This document shows positions 11,301-23,554 of a stretch of DNA of 64,000 bases, in pieces (the stretch's first letter is position 1; each line of letters begins with the position of its first letter). Under the pieces are notes generated by a model that saw only the letters and a program-made list of their open reading frames with translations, did not search any database and was not told the origin of the DNA. The position numbers and the translations under genes are program-made. This DNA is from Dromaius novaehollandiae (lineage: Eukaryota; Chordata; Aves; Casuariiformes; Dromaiidae). The stretch spans positions 39,469,835 through 39,533,834 of the forward strand of contig NC_088102.1 of the NCBI RefSeq assembly GCF_036370855.1, written 5' to 3'.

Positions 11301-14300
11301 CAAGATGCATACTCTGTACATGCAACTCCCTTCTGATGGAGGAAGCCCTGCTCAGATGTGGCAAGGAGAGTGGGAGACAGGTTCTGAACTTCGTAGTTTT
11401 TGCTGAACCCTGCCTAGAGTCTTTCTCCTGGCGAGGGCAAGTCCAACTAGTGTTTTTTTTTTTTTCTGGATATCACTGGGGCAAGTAAATAGAGTAAAAT
11501 GGCTGCGTAGATGATTCCACCTGACAAATTTTTCAGCTCTGACAAATGCTTCTCAAAACTGTAGAAACTTAACTATTGCACTGAAGAGTTGGTTAAGTGC
11601 AGCATGTCGGAGCAAAAGCTGAAGATTGCTTTCACGGAAGGAGTCTTCTCTTTCCTTGTCCTCACCTGACATGTAATAGGATGTCATCTTTGGCTTGCCT
11701 CTTCAGCTATTACTTACTAGAAAGCAAACTTAGGTGATAAAAAACCTAACCCAAGAACTTCAACTGGTACTATATGGCAGATTAATGTTCATTCATATCA
11801 TGCCTTTCCTAAGGCAAATGATTAGGATCAAGTGAGAAGAGAATTTTGTCAAATCTCATGCCAGTGTTCAGATGGGTGGAACCATAGTTTTCTAGAATTG
11901 TTTTAGTGGGACTTGCTAGTGGCTTTTGTTTCACTAGCAGCTGCTGATGTAAAAACACAACTCTCTCCATCTGCATTGTGAAATGATTGAAACCAATGAT
12001 AAGCATCGCTTACACAAAAGCATCAGAATTAAGTTCCTACTGGATTCTTCAATAAGATACTAATTGAAGACAGCATTTATAAATGCTGATACTGAAGCTT
12101 GTCTAGTCAGTGCCCTGTGCTAAACTGTATCCAGGATTTGATTTGTGAATAGGAAAAAAAGACATCTTAAAATGGGTAGGAGCCAGGGTTTGGGGAGTAA
12201 CTTCTTTCCCAAAGAGTAGGGAGGACTTTGCTTGTCCTATCTCTGTCCTTTTTCTTCTGACAAAGCAGTTGCTGGGTTGTAATACCAGCTCTTTAAGTGA
12301 AACTCTCATCTAGCTGCTGCCTGGCTTCTCATTTCTCTTGAGCACTTAGATTGGAGCTCCAGATCTCTGAAGTGTAGGGAAGCAAAAGGAAGTTTCTGAT
12401 GACTTCTGGGAGGGATGTGCTTCTGCCTTAGTATTTCCTGGGAGAAAGCTGATGGCACCCAGTGTTGTGTTCTCGGAGAGTAAGACAGTTGATGGCTAAA
12501 ATGTATAGCTGACTCTTGACACACTGTCAAGAGGTACTACAGAGCAGCATCTATCTTAAATCTAGAGCTGTGTGCAGTGCTATGAGAGTGCTATGTGCTC
12601 AGCTTGAACTGTTTCTGTTGGACGTACTGCTTGAAGGCACTGAGCTTGCTGTCTGGACTTTGTAGGAAGCTTTCCTGTTAGGTGTGATTTCCCCTTTGGG
12701 AGAAGTTTTTATGAACTAAAAGATTATAAAATCTATCCCCCTCCCTCCCCAACATCAAATGGCAGTGATTCAACAAACACAAGCTACTAAAGAGGCAATT
12801 AGAGGGCTGAATAAATAACTGGCAAGTGTCTGTCTTAGCTGAAGCGTGGAATCCACTCTGGTAATTGCAGAGCTCTAAGAGTAGAAAAGAAAAACAAAAG
12901 GCAGATGTTTCTTTATCAGTCTGAAAGGTCAATAGTTCTCCTGGAAAGAAGGGAGGACTCAGAACTACTGACTTGGTGTCAGTCAACATGACAAGATTAA
13001 ACTGCAATGTAATTAATCACTTGCATTCATTTAATTGCCCCCTCCCTTGCTGTATTTATTTATTTGCTGGGCTATTCACTTTTGTCAGGAAAAGCTTCCT
13101 TTCTAGGTTTTAAACCATACCTGTTTAAGTCTCTCACATTCCTGTTGCCACCAACAAGCAAGATGGCACTAAGTTACTCACAGGAGGAAATGGTCTTGTT
13201 CTTTGTTAAAGCATGAGGGTAGAGCTTAGAGTCAGCAAAGGGGAAGAGTGTCTGTTTTCTCAGAACAAACTCTATGCTGTTAGTCTGCAGTGCGGATAAG
13301 CAATGCTACCATGCCCTGATGCAAGTTTCCTGGCAAAGAGTTGGATGGCTGCTGGGTGCTGAGTGCTGAACCTCACAGGAATTCAAGCACCCCAATGCTT
13401 ATGGCTTCTGGAAGTGCAGCTTCTTAACTCCTTGAGGGGCCTCTAACAACCTTGGCATGGAACTTAGGCTCTCACACAGCCAAAGCTAAACACAGAGACT
13501 GGCTTTTCAACCTCCCCTTTTGGAAGGGGAAGAAGTGCTTTTTCTTGTCCTGCTGCTGAATATTTGGAAAGGGGAATGCCAGATGTGTTAACTTGTGACA
13601 AATGTCAACTTGCCCTAACTTACAGGAGCATCTATACAACTTCTGGTTCTGGTGTTCTGCATCCTTGGGTGTGGACAAGCCTCCATGCTTTGTTTTCCTG
13701 ATGGAAATGTTTGGCTTTTGTCAGGAAAAAGCCCACCTAGTTAAGTTGCTGCTGTGACACAGTGCACAGTAAGGCATAGCATTTTTATAAGACTTTAGAC
13801 CAGTTCTGATCCATGAGCAATTTTCTTCTATCAGGAGCTCAGCAAGTTGCAGGTGCTGAAACTGCTTGTAATATTGTTAGTGCTTGATGCTTGTTAGTGG
13901 GCAGTGGAAGGGAATCCAAAATATTTCAGCAGAGTTCAGCCTTCAGAACCGGTGTAGCTTTACTTGATAGAAAAGCTACTGTCCAAATCCTTAGGCTGTC
14001 TGCTTAAATATCTGTATGTCAAAAAGCAAGACTTCAGTTCTTTTCTCATCAGATTTTTATAGTTACTTGAGGCTAAATTTTTCTCCAATATTTGGTTTTT
14101 AAATTCTTTTCCTGTGACAAGTTACTGACTTTAGTCACAAGCAGTTTCTGAATAGAGCAGAAATAAACCATATAAGTAGTTTCCAGAATCTGCTAACTTC
14201 TCTAACCCTCTCTCAAAGCCTCATGAAGGCTATTTCACTGCAGTAATTCACAAGCACTTACTGACCTTGCACTTAAGCAGCAATAAAATGCTGGTTGCCT

Positions 14301-17300
14301 TTTGGCAGGGTTCTGAGGCTTTAAGAAAAACAAAGCCATTTGTGAAAAATGATGGTCCGTTCTAGCCTGTAGAAACACCATTACTTAAGCTAAAATTTTT
14401 AGCCTTTAGTGGCTTCTGATAACGTGTTCAGCTGGGCATTCCTGAGCTGTAACAGTCTTTGTTTCCAGTCTGTTCTTCAACCCATAAAGCAATCACTCTT
14501 GCTGCATCTGTACTGTTGGTTTTGGTCTCCAAGCTCATGTCTGAGCATGTTTTCTGATGCCCTGCTATGTGTTGAACTTGTTGCCTGGCTCTAGTTCAGA
14601 GCAGGCCAAAGCTCCAGGCAGAAAACTCACTCCTGTGGCAGTACTGACACCTAAACTTTGCCTGCCATTAGTATGGATGGAGCGGGATTTAGCCACTTGT
14701 TTTAGTGGTATGGTCTGGATGAAGTACAGCTACTGAAAGCAGCTCTAGCCTCTTGGTTGAAGCACTTGCATATCTTGGAAATTAAGCAACTTTTAGGCCC
14801 CAGGAACTCATATTGCTATGATACTGCAGTTCCAGATGTCCACCCCTATACCCAGAGCAGGCTGGCTTATGCTGAAAATGAGCCCTTTCTGTTCCTACTG
14901 ACTTGTACTTCCTGATTATCAGGCATTCAAAATACTTGGAAGCATTCAGCTGTTTCATTTATGCAACATACTAATGAATTTAGTAAGATTAACTTTTGAA
15001 ACAGCTTTTAAAAACACAGCAATGCAACAATCTGTTGCTGCTTGCAGCTGTTATCTTGTGGAGGCTGACTAATCAAAATTACACTGATGGTAGATACATC
15101 TCCTGTTTCAGAAGCCCAGCTTATTACCTCTTCTCTCAAGGGCTGTGAGTTTACTAACTCTTATGAGCACCATAGCTGGACTGCTGGTTGGGTGCTGTTG
15201 GTTCAGTAGTCATATTTGGTATTCAGTCTAGGGCAAAAGACAGTAGAGATTTATGAATACTAGGTAGGTACACAACATACACTAAATCCCACAGGTATAT
15301 TGAGGAGCTCCAGGCAGAGTCTGGAGCTGCTGCTTCTGAACTGTAATGTTGTCTTATTACATATCCTCTGCAAAAAAGATTGTAGCAGAGACATAAATCT
15401 ATAACAAGTTAAACTCCATGGGAAAGGAGACCTGTAATTTCAAGCACACTGCTTTAGGGGTATGCTAGCTTTTAGTTCAACTTTCCAAGGCAAAAGGAGT
15501 GTACCCTTACCCTAATATTCCTAGCAATAGCACTTTAGTGTGTTCCTTTACAAGGAGATGGTGTGACTACCAGTTATTACTGTGAATGTACCAGTCTAGG
15601 CTGTATGTGCTTGAATTGCATCAGATTCAAAACAAGACTGAACCACACTATACACTTCCAATATTATTGAGGTCTTTTCAGGTAAAGATTAACATGGCTT
15701 GATATTTAAAAGAACTCTTTGCATATTGACCCTGGGTTGTACATGTGACTTCTAGACAAAGGAATAAAATTGCTTCTTTAGACACTTATCTTCTACCTGT
15801 TTCAGCCTCTTGTCATAAAAATGGTAATACTTAAAATGATGTAGTATTAAACTAGTCAAGAATGTGCAACAAGCCTATTGCATTATCCCACTTTCTTTCA
15901 AATTGGCCCAACAGGGAAAGGAGAGTGCTTCTATTCTGTACCCTGAGCTATTTTGTTTTCATCCAGAACGAGTATTGGTCTAGATTACATGATGCCAATT
16001 AGCATATTCCCTTCAGGGGCTGTCTTGAACTGTGTGGTCTAATGCATTCTGAGATCAAGCAGCTGGAAAGAAACTACCCAAGAATCAGGTACTGTAAACC
16101 TAAGGTTGCTCTTGCCTCAAGTAGACTGATTCAGTACAAGCAAGAGGCCAAATCTCTTGCTTGATTTGAGATTAAGTATAAACTTATTGCAGCAGACTAC
16201 TTGTCAGGAACTGCATGCACTTCTGGAAGTGTTCCCTGTGTCCTATGTTTTGGTTGACTTATAAGCCAGTATGATAGAAACTGGTTTTGGAAGGAAGGCC
16301 ACATCTTGACTTGCACAGCTTCTGTCACCAGCTGGACTGATCCTGGAATCTGTACAACTTACACTGCTACTTTTCAGATGAGTCTGAGATGGAGTGCAGG
16401 TGACCTAAAACACCGAATCTGTTTTCTGTTTTGAAATGGGTTGTACACATGGGCATGGGAGAAGATGCAGGCACACAGGGCAGGTGTTAGTAAGCTTTCT
16501 GATTGATTATGCTTCTTTCTACCTTCTGTACGGAAAAAGAGAAGACTTCTTTCCCCCATCCCCCTGTTCATAGTGGAAAGCTTTTCGTGTCACCTCCCTT
16601 GGCAGAAAGGGAACTTGTTTGCACTTATCTACCATGAATTGTCAAAACCAAGGCCTTGTGGTGGTGAATAGGGGCAAATGCTAACTGCTACTAGAAATTA
16701 CCATAAACGCTTGCTCCACCCAGGTTTTACAGCTTTCATGTTTCTTTAGAAGTATCTGGCTGCCCTTCTCTGAAGAGGGTGACCTATTGCTCTTGGCCAT
16801 CAGCTAATGCTTCAGCTAGCAGAGATGGATTATGTTATGGTCTGGCTTTAGAAGGGAATACTGACTTTTCTCTGGGGTTGAATAACAGCCAAGTCCCTTT
16901 CCATCATCCTCCTGGGGAAAGGGCATGGTTCTGGGTTTCCAAAGTCTTTTGGTAGTGGCTGCATCTAATTTGGCTTGAGAGTGGGCCTGGAAAATCTCAA
17001 ACTTGTTTCTAATTCTCTCATAACGCTGGATAACTTGAAAACATCCAGTGATTTCTATGGAGTCAAACAGACCTAGGAGTTCCCAGACTCAGTTTTCTGA
17101 CAAGGATTTACTGCAGAATATGATTCGGTAGAGCTTGGGACTAAACACAAAAATGCTTGAGTGCTGTTGGAGCAGCTCTGCTGTAATCAGGCCTCAAAGG
17201 ATGAAGATTGATGTATATGATAAAACTAAGCCTAGTCCCTGTTACATGAGATGGGGACACTAAAAGTGATGTTGACAGTGTGTACAGTAGAGCTGTCTGA

Positions 17301-18012
17301 GAACAGAAGACTTCCATATTGAGTTGATATTGGGGCCTCACAAGGAGGCCACAGTTACTAACAGACTAATCGGTTTGCAGTTGTGCTAACAGTTGCAGTG
17401 TTTTGGTACATTGTTCAAGCCAAGTAGAAGAGCAGTCTTACGTGCACAAAATTTTTCCTTCCAAGGAAAGGTTAAAACTAACTCTGCCTCTCCTGTTTCT
17501 TGTAAGATAGAGCAGGCTAAGGCTCTGCGTGGAAGTCTGCTAAATAGGCAGGATTCATTTCGTTAGGGTATATGCCTCAAAGCAGTGGTAGCTTATTTCT
17601 TTCCTAGTGTGAAGCGAGACAGACCATTTCAATGAGAATAGCTAAGAGTCCAGGCTTACTCTTGCCAAAGGCAAATCCCTCTGCTTTTAACACAGATGCA
17701 CTTTGTTGGTGCCCTGTACTGGTAGAGCTTTCCTAGTGTAGGTATAGCCGAAGGTTGGAGTTGGCTGGTCTGGCTTTAAACACTCATATTAATTCTCCAT
17801 GAGAACTTATCTGTTAGAAGATGAAATTATACATCTTTCCAGAGATCTGGGGTAACCTCATGTCCCAACCTTGCCATGAATAGTTTAATAAATAATGAAT
17901 AGTTTTGTCCTGCTGCTTGCCTGGTAGCTTTCCCTCCATGCCAGGATTGAGGGTAGATCTAACTTATGTGTATTTTTTTTAACTCTACAAGGCTGCCCAC
18001 CTTTGCAAGTAA

Positions 18013-18018
18013 CTGTAG
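18013..18018 (+). repeat. Target-site duplication, left copy (CTGTAG)
   Basis: CTGTAG stands directly before the LTR 5' end TGTAGGGG and is repeated exactly after the LTR 3' end. Six-base duplications are characteristic of integration by alpharetrovirus/ERVK-type integrases. Confidence 0.78.
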
Positions 18019-18177
18019 TGTAGGGGCAGACAGTGAGGGATTGGACAAGATAGAGTTAAGGAGCTGAAAGCCTTGGGAGGAATAAGTAGCAGTATGTAGA
18101 TAAGGTAGTAGCCGCATAGAATGAGGAGTGGTGATGGGAACATGACCTTTGAGAAAGTACCGATCTGGGCTAGAGCT

Positions 18178-18186
18178 TATATAAAG
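18178..18186 (+). promoter_or_regulatory. LTR TATA box (TATATAAAG)
   Basis: Strong TATA-box match inside the solo LTR, about 30 bases before the expected U3/R boundary. Shared orientation with SMOC1 means any residual promoter activity would read toward exon 2. Confidence 0.65.
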
Positions 18187-18200
18187 GGCTTGCTTGCTTG

Positions 18201-18206
18201 AATAAA
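18201..18206 (+). terminator. LTR polyadenylation signal (AATAAA)
   Basis: Canonical AATAAA within the solo LTR, followed about 15-20 bases later by a CA at which cleavage could occur. In sense orientation within intron 1 it is a potential premature polyadenylation site, although introns usually suppress such signals. Confidence 0.6.
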
Positions 18207-18253
18207 GTTGATTATGATTCAGCACATCGGAGCCCGTGGATCAGACCGCCACA

Positions 18254-18259
18254 CTGTAG
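18254..18259 (+). repeat. Target-site duplication, right copy (CTGTAG)
   Basis: Exact second copy of the hexamer that precedes the LTR; it fixes the right end of the element at 18253. Confidence 0.78.
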
Positions 18260-21200
18260 AAGGCATGCTATGTTGGGGCTGTTCATGGAGTTCATGGACT
18301 TCAGAGCTGGGAAACAGCTACCGGGAAAACACCCTGAACTCTCATGTTTTGTCATGTTGTATCCTCATTTACTGCCTTGCAGAGGAGCAGACACAACTCC
18401 CCAAATAGTGCAGTTATATCACTAATGAGGCTGATCGCACTAGTTCTCACACTGCTGTGTGATGTCTGGGGCCAGCTGGTTTCGAATTGGATGTGGAACA
18501 GCACTTGGGTGCATGATGAGGCTCCTCAGAACCCAGCAAAGATATCAGCAGTGCACTAGAAACTGAATTTTCAAAAGGTTTGGGGGGATGTCCTTGGCCC
18601 TGTGTACCCTGAAAATAGCCTCTGTCCCTATCCCAACAGGAGAGAGAAGGCTGCCTGAGCTCTCACTTAGGGTGATAGACTTGATTTAGCCTAGCTAGGG
18701 AACACTGGGTGTTTTTTAACATCCCATTCTCTTTTTATGAAGTCCCATGACCAACCTGTGCAGGGCTCTTGAAAGCAGCTTTTGATTCTCCATTGTGAAA
18801 TGTGCAAGTACTTGCTTGAAATGGAACAATGAGATGATCCAGCTGAGTGCAGGGCTTCTCTGCTCATCTGTTGCTTGTTATGTGTGAACACAAGGTTGTC
18901 AGTCGGGCTTCAGTTCTCCTTGTTTAGGTTTGCAGCACATAAAAGTGAAAATCTGTCATGGGTATATGTAAACACAGTATGTCAAAACATTCCCTCTACA
19001 ACTGTGACCAAGGCACTTGCTGGGAATGAGGGAAGCAGGTCCGAAACATGTAGAGATGTTGATCTTAGTCTAGAAGGGAAGCAAACAGTATTGCTGTCTG
19101 ATGGAGCAGGGAATGCCCAGAAATCCTTCCTGCCTTCCAAATTATCAACAGATTGAAATGAGGTAGCAAAAACTTGACCAATGTACACAGTGGTGTGCCA
19201 AGGTGGGAAGACATGAGTTGACATGTTTGTGGCTTGATGAAGTGAAGTTACTGACTTATGCTAAAGGCTCAAATCTTGCATTAAGGCAGTTGTGCAGCAG
19301 TAGACCTTTTTTGGGGCAAACAGCATGGCATTTGTTGTTGCAGCTATGGGATGTCTCGTGGTTCTAAGCTCGAGTGTTTGAGTAGTGGTGTTATCCCTGT
19401 GGACAAAGGATTTATAGTAGTATCAATGCTTTAGGCCTTGCCCTGTGCTTCTAGGGAAGTCAGTCTCTCGCACTGAATCCTATTTTCAGAGTAAATTTCA
19501 ATGCCCTCTAGTGGCTTTAATTGTACAAGAAATGGCTAGCTTCTCTAGAACACTAAACCAAGGATGTTTCCTTTAGCAGAAAGAGATAGTTGGAGGTGTG
19601 CATTCTGGTGACAAACTGCTATGCTGTAGCAGGATGAACAACAGAAAATATTGAGAAGATGCTTCCAAGCTTGAATTATTTAAGTATTACAGAATTCCAA
19701 ACATTCCAGAAGTGAGATTTGGGGGCACTTTTGCCTTTTTAGGCTTTTCTGAGGAACTTGCTGCTGAAGAGTGTCAGCATTCCGTTCTGTGAGAGCCTGG
19801 TTTTTAAGAAAAGCATCAGACATTGAGAATAAAATGGGAAGCTAGCCAAGCAGACTTTCAGAATTGCACAGTGCTGAACTGTGCATCAGCTGCATGAAGT
19901 AGAATCTGATCGTTTGGTGATACAAAGTGGCTTTTTATATCCACAGTGCAAGAGCAATGGAAGACTGTACTGGCTGGTGGAGGGTCTCATAGCAGTTGGA
20001 GGTCTATATTGGCAAATAAGCTACAGGTGTGAGCTCTTACTCTGAATATAGTTAGCTGCTTCAAGTAACTGCTTAATTTTGAATTTTAATGTCTGACACT
20101 TCCATGTTCTTTTAAGGAGTAAAACCTAGGATGTGCAGTGTGTGGCTGTGGAAGGTAAAAAGGCATTAGGTGGCTTAATTGGCTGTCTGCACTTCTTTAC
20201 CAAAAAGAGACTGGCTTTCAGGAGCATGCAAAGTCAAAACTGCTTGCAGGACTCCTATCTTTAAACAGGGCTTCTAAATTTACAGTGGTTTCTAATAATG
20301 TTGTAGTAGTTCAGATTTTATTCAGATGTTGTTAGGGAAGTTAGATACTTTAATTTCACTTGAATAGTCTTTGACCAATGGTATAATCAATTAGCCACTT
20401 GTGCTATTTGGACATGAATGTATTGGTATGCAGTGTAGCATGCTGATAAGGTGTCTCAAAGATGGCTTTCTCACATGTTTAGTACAATATCAAAGCATAT
20501 TCCAAGTCAAGCTTTGATTTGGAAGTTGAGCAATTACTGTTGGAAGCAACTTCACTCTCATCTAAAGTTGTGTTTGTGGCTTGGAGAGTCTCTGGTTCTG
20601 GTAGACTTCTGGTTTCTCAGGTTGTGTCAAGTTAGAGAGCTCCTAAATAGCTTCAACATTGTCAAAAATGACCCTAAACTGCAGTAAGGCTTGTCCTTCC
20701 CCTTTAGACGGAGGGAAATTCACTGCAAAGAAAACAATGTATTGTAAGCCTTTGTCCCAGGAATCTGGAAGGATTTCATTTCACTGAGTTTAGGATGTTG
20801 AATCGCTCTTCAATGAAGTAAGCTGCAGGCTTGTTAGGAACTTTAAGGATACCTTGTTCTGTACTAATTAGCAAATGTACAGCTGCCAGAATACTTGCCT
20901 AATCCTGCTTTTCTCAGTCCAGTGGTTTAAGTGGGAACAGAACAAACCTGAACTCCCTCTCCCCATATTTACTGTTACTTTGTAGTTTTAAAGCATCTAC
21001 AGCAATGTTGCCATGTTACACTTCTGTGCACAAGCTGCTAGATCACTGAGGGCTTAAGGAAATGTTGGCCACTGCTTCATTCTGTGCAGTGCTGAGTTGT
21101 CTAAATACAAAAGAGGTAAAGCTGGAGACTTGTCAGGCTTCTACTCAAGTCTGGAAACTGAATCATTATTTGGCAAGTAAGAAACCCTCAAAGGCTCTTG

Positions 21201-21982
21201 ACCACTGTTTCAGCAGGTTTGTTCTGACCTGATGATTAAGCATTGAATTGGACTCTTCACCTTCTAGTTTCATCATGGATACTATGCTTGATTGCAGTTA
21301 TGTTGCTGAGTTTATCCTGTTAACCCTGTTTTGATTCCAAACTTAAAAGTTCTAGAGCTGGGCAGGGAGAAGCAAAACTGAGATGGCAAAACAGTTGCTG
21401 AAGCTGTTGTGTTAACTTCTCTAGCTTCTTTCAGCAATTTGATGCGTCTATCAAAGCCTATGGCATGTTTGACTTCCTACTTTTAACTCTTGGCTTGTTG
21501 GAGGCTGAATGAAACTCTCTGAGGAAGGGAAACTGGGTTAACAGCAGTCCCACTTGATCTTTCTTAGCATAACACAAATACACTGAACTTGGTTGTCAGC
21601 AGCTTGGCAAGAACAGTGCCAAGGAATTACAGTGAGTTTTCAGGAAGAGTCCACAAACCTGTGAGTCTTTTTGAAAGCTAAATGCCACACCAGGTTGACT
21701 GGTTACTGTCTCTGGCTCCTTTCTTGTCTGCCCCCTTTAAATTAAGAATCTGGAGGGGCTGTCTGCCTTTTTGCACATGCTGCCCCATTGCTTGCTCTCT
21801 GGTGCCTTACCCTTTTCTGGTTCCTAGTTAGACAGATGAGGGATATTTCTTTTCCAAAGGAGCTTCCATTTGTTTCTATATTTGCCGCTTAGAGGAAATG
21901 CCAGTACAAGAATAGAGAATGAATTCATCCTTCACTCTGCTTCTCCTAATGCTTCCCATCTTGCATGTGAGTTAGGTGACCG

Positions 21983-22012
21983 GAAGGGCCAGTGCACCAG
22001 AAGGGCCAGTGC
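21983..22012 (+). repeat. Short tandem duplication of GAAGGGCCAGTGC (17-bp period)
   Basis: GAAGGGCCAGTGC occurs at 21983-21995 and again at 22000-22012, separated by four bases. It looks like a recent small duplication in intron 1 without evident function. Confidence 0.75.
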
Positions 22013-23532
22013 CTGGAACGCTTGTCCTCTGCTGTGCTAACCTCTCTCAGGGCACATGGAACTTCCTTCAGATCCCAAATGGTACTTGGCTCTGCTGTGC
22101 TTGGGTTTGTGCCATGTTTACCCTTTTAGCTTGCCCCAAAGATGGGGAAAGGGAGGGGAGGAATGTCAAGCATCTTTAGCTTGCCACAGGATGTGATTAG
22201 GTAACTTAAGAGGATTTTCAAGTCTTTCAAACAACTAGTAAACATGTCAAATGTGATGGAAAGCTCCAGAGTCTTATATGGAGCAACTAAGACTCTCCAT
22301 CAAACTTGGAATATCAGGTTAGTGTTGAATTTCTACTCCATCTTGTCCCCATTCCTGTGAAGGGAATGTACCAGCTGTTATGGGAGAGGGAGCAGGCCCT
22401 TGCAGGCTAATAATGGAATAACTTGCCCCTCTGCTACTGAGGGTTAATTTCTTATGGCTTTGGGCAGGCTACTAATGAGGTTATTTTTTTTATATAAAAA
22501 AAGGGATGTTGCTCTTACAACTGCATGAATGTGAGTCTCAAATTCCACTTGACTCTTGGCCTTGGATTAGTATATATACAGTTTCTCTAAAAGCCCAAAC
22601 AAGTCAGCAAGTTAACAATAAACTTATGTATTCACTCAAGTGGGTTGACTTTTATATTTGTATAACCTGTCTTATGTATTTTTATTTAATTTTTCCCTTG
22701 ACAGGTGAAAGACCTCATAACACTACAGTGCATTGTCTGTCTTGTCCCTGGTGCAGTACTCACTACAGCAGTATGAGATCAGTGATAGGTTCTTGCCTAA
22801 CTCTGCATCTCCTATTGAATGGCATTCACTGCATTGTTTAGGTTAAAATGCTAGGACCACTTTATTTACTCCTGTCCAATGTTGTTCATTCATCCCCTAT
22901 GATAGGCAGCCATGCTGCATCAGCAAGCATTTCCCTGTAGTTAAACCACTGCTTGTGAGTGAAACTTTTTCTTCCTTCACAGATGCAATTGCTCAGAAGT
23001 AAGAAGAAAACTGAGACATAAGGGGCTAAATACTGGGTCTTGCCACAGTGCTGCATTATTGTACCCTTTTCTTGGGTGTACCATGAACCTGGCCAGAAAC
23101 TGGGGGGGAAATGGATTTTCAGGCATTAAATGCAAAGTACCACCATTTTCCAGGCTTTCTTTTCTCTCTTCTATTGTCTTGTTTTGCGAACTTGGGTGAG
23201 TTACTGCCTCTAAAGCTTTTCACCTAGAGTGGGATAATGCCTGCCTTACAGGTATGTGGTGGAGCCTTTTTCCTAATAAATATGCTGTAGTCCATAGATA
23301 AAAGAAGTCTTAGAAGTACAAAACCTCTGAAGCTGCACAGCACACTATTATAATATATATCCCCATTAATCAGCTGTTTGGCAGTGTCTAATGCAATTTC
23401 CAGTTAATGAGATGTTTTCAGGCCCTGCCAAAATACCAGATGATGTTTTAAATTGATATTTTTAATGAGTCTACTTTATTTCATAGGAGGCAACCAAATA
23501 TATATCCTGTTGCATTTGATGGGAGCTTGGCC

Positions 23533-23554
23533 ATTCTTGTTCTTGAACAAGAAT
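23533..23554. repeat. Perfect inverted repeat with 10-bp arms and 2-nt centre
   Basis: ATTCTTGTTC, then TT, then GAACAAGAAT, the exact reverse complement of the first arm. The centre TTCTTGAA has the TTC-NN-GAA arrangement of a heat-shock-element core, and TGTTC/GAACA half-sites recall steroid-receptor elements, though without the usual three-base spacer. The flanking sequence (about 23350-23560) is AT-rich and also carries TTTGGCAG at 23377 and its reverse complement CTGCCAAA at 23425. Confidence 0.85.

Larger units (their letters stand above)
18019..18253 (+). mobile_element. Solo LTR of an endogenous retrovirus (235 bp, alpharetrovirus/ERVK-like layout)
   Basis: The element begins TGTAGGGG and ends CGCCACA (TG...CA termini) and is flanked on both sides by CTGTAG. 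Inside are an ATTGG (inverted CCAAT) box at 18040, a TATATAAAG box at 18178-18186, and AATAAA at 18201-18206, only about 20 bases further on. Such a short distance between TATA box and poly(A) signal, implying a very short R region, is known from avian alpharetrovirus LTRs. No primer-binding site or gag/pol/env sequence follows, because host sequence resumes after the right duplication. It is therefore a solo LTR left by LTR-LTR recombination and has no coding capacity. Orientation is the same as SMOC1. Family assignment is inferred from layout, not from a library match. Confidence 0.78.

Noticed and set aside
18198..18425. 75-residue open frame starting in the LTR
   Set aside because: It runs from LTR R/U5 sequence into unrelated host intron. 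No retroviral protein similarity is expected because the element is a solo LTR.
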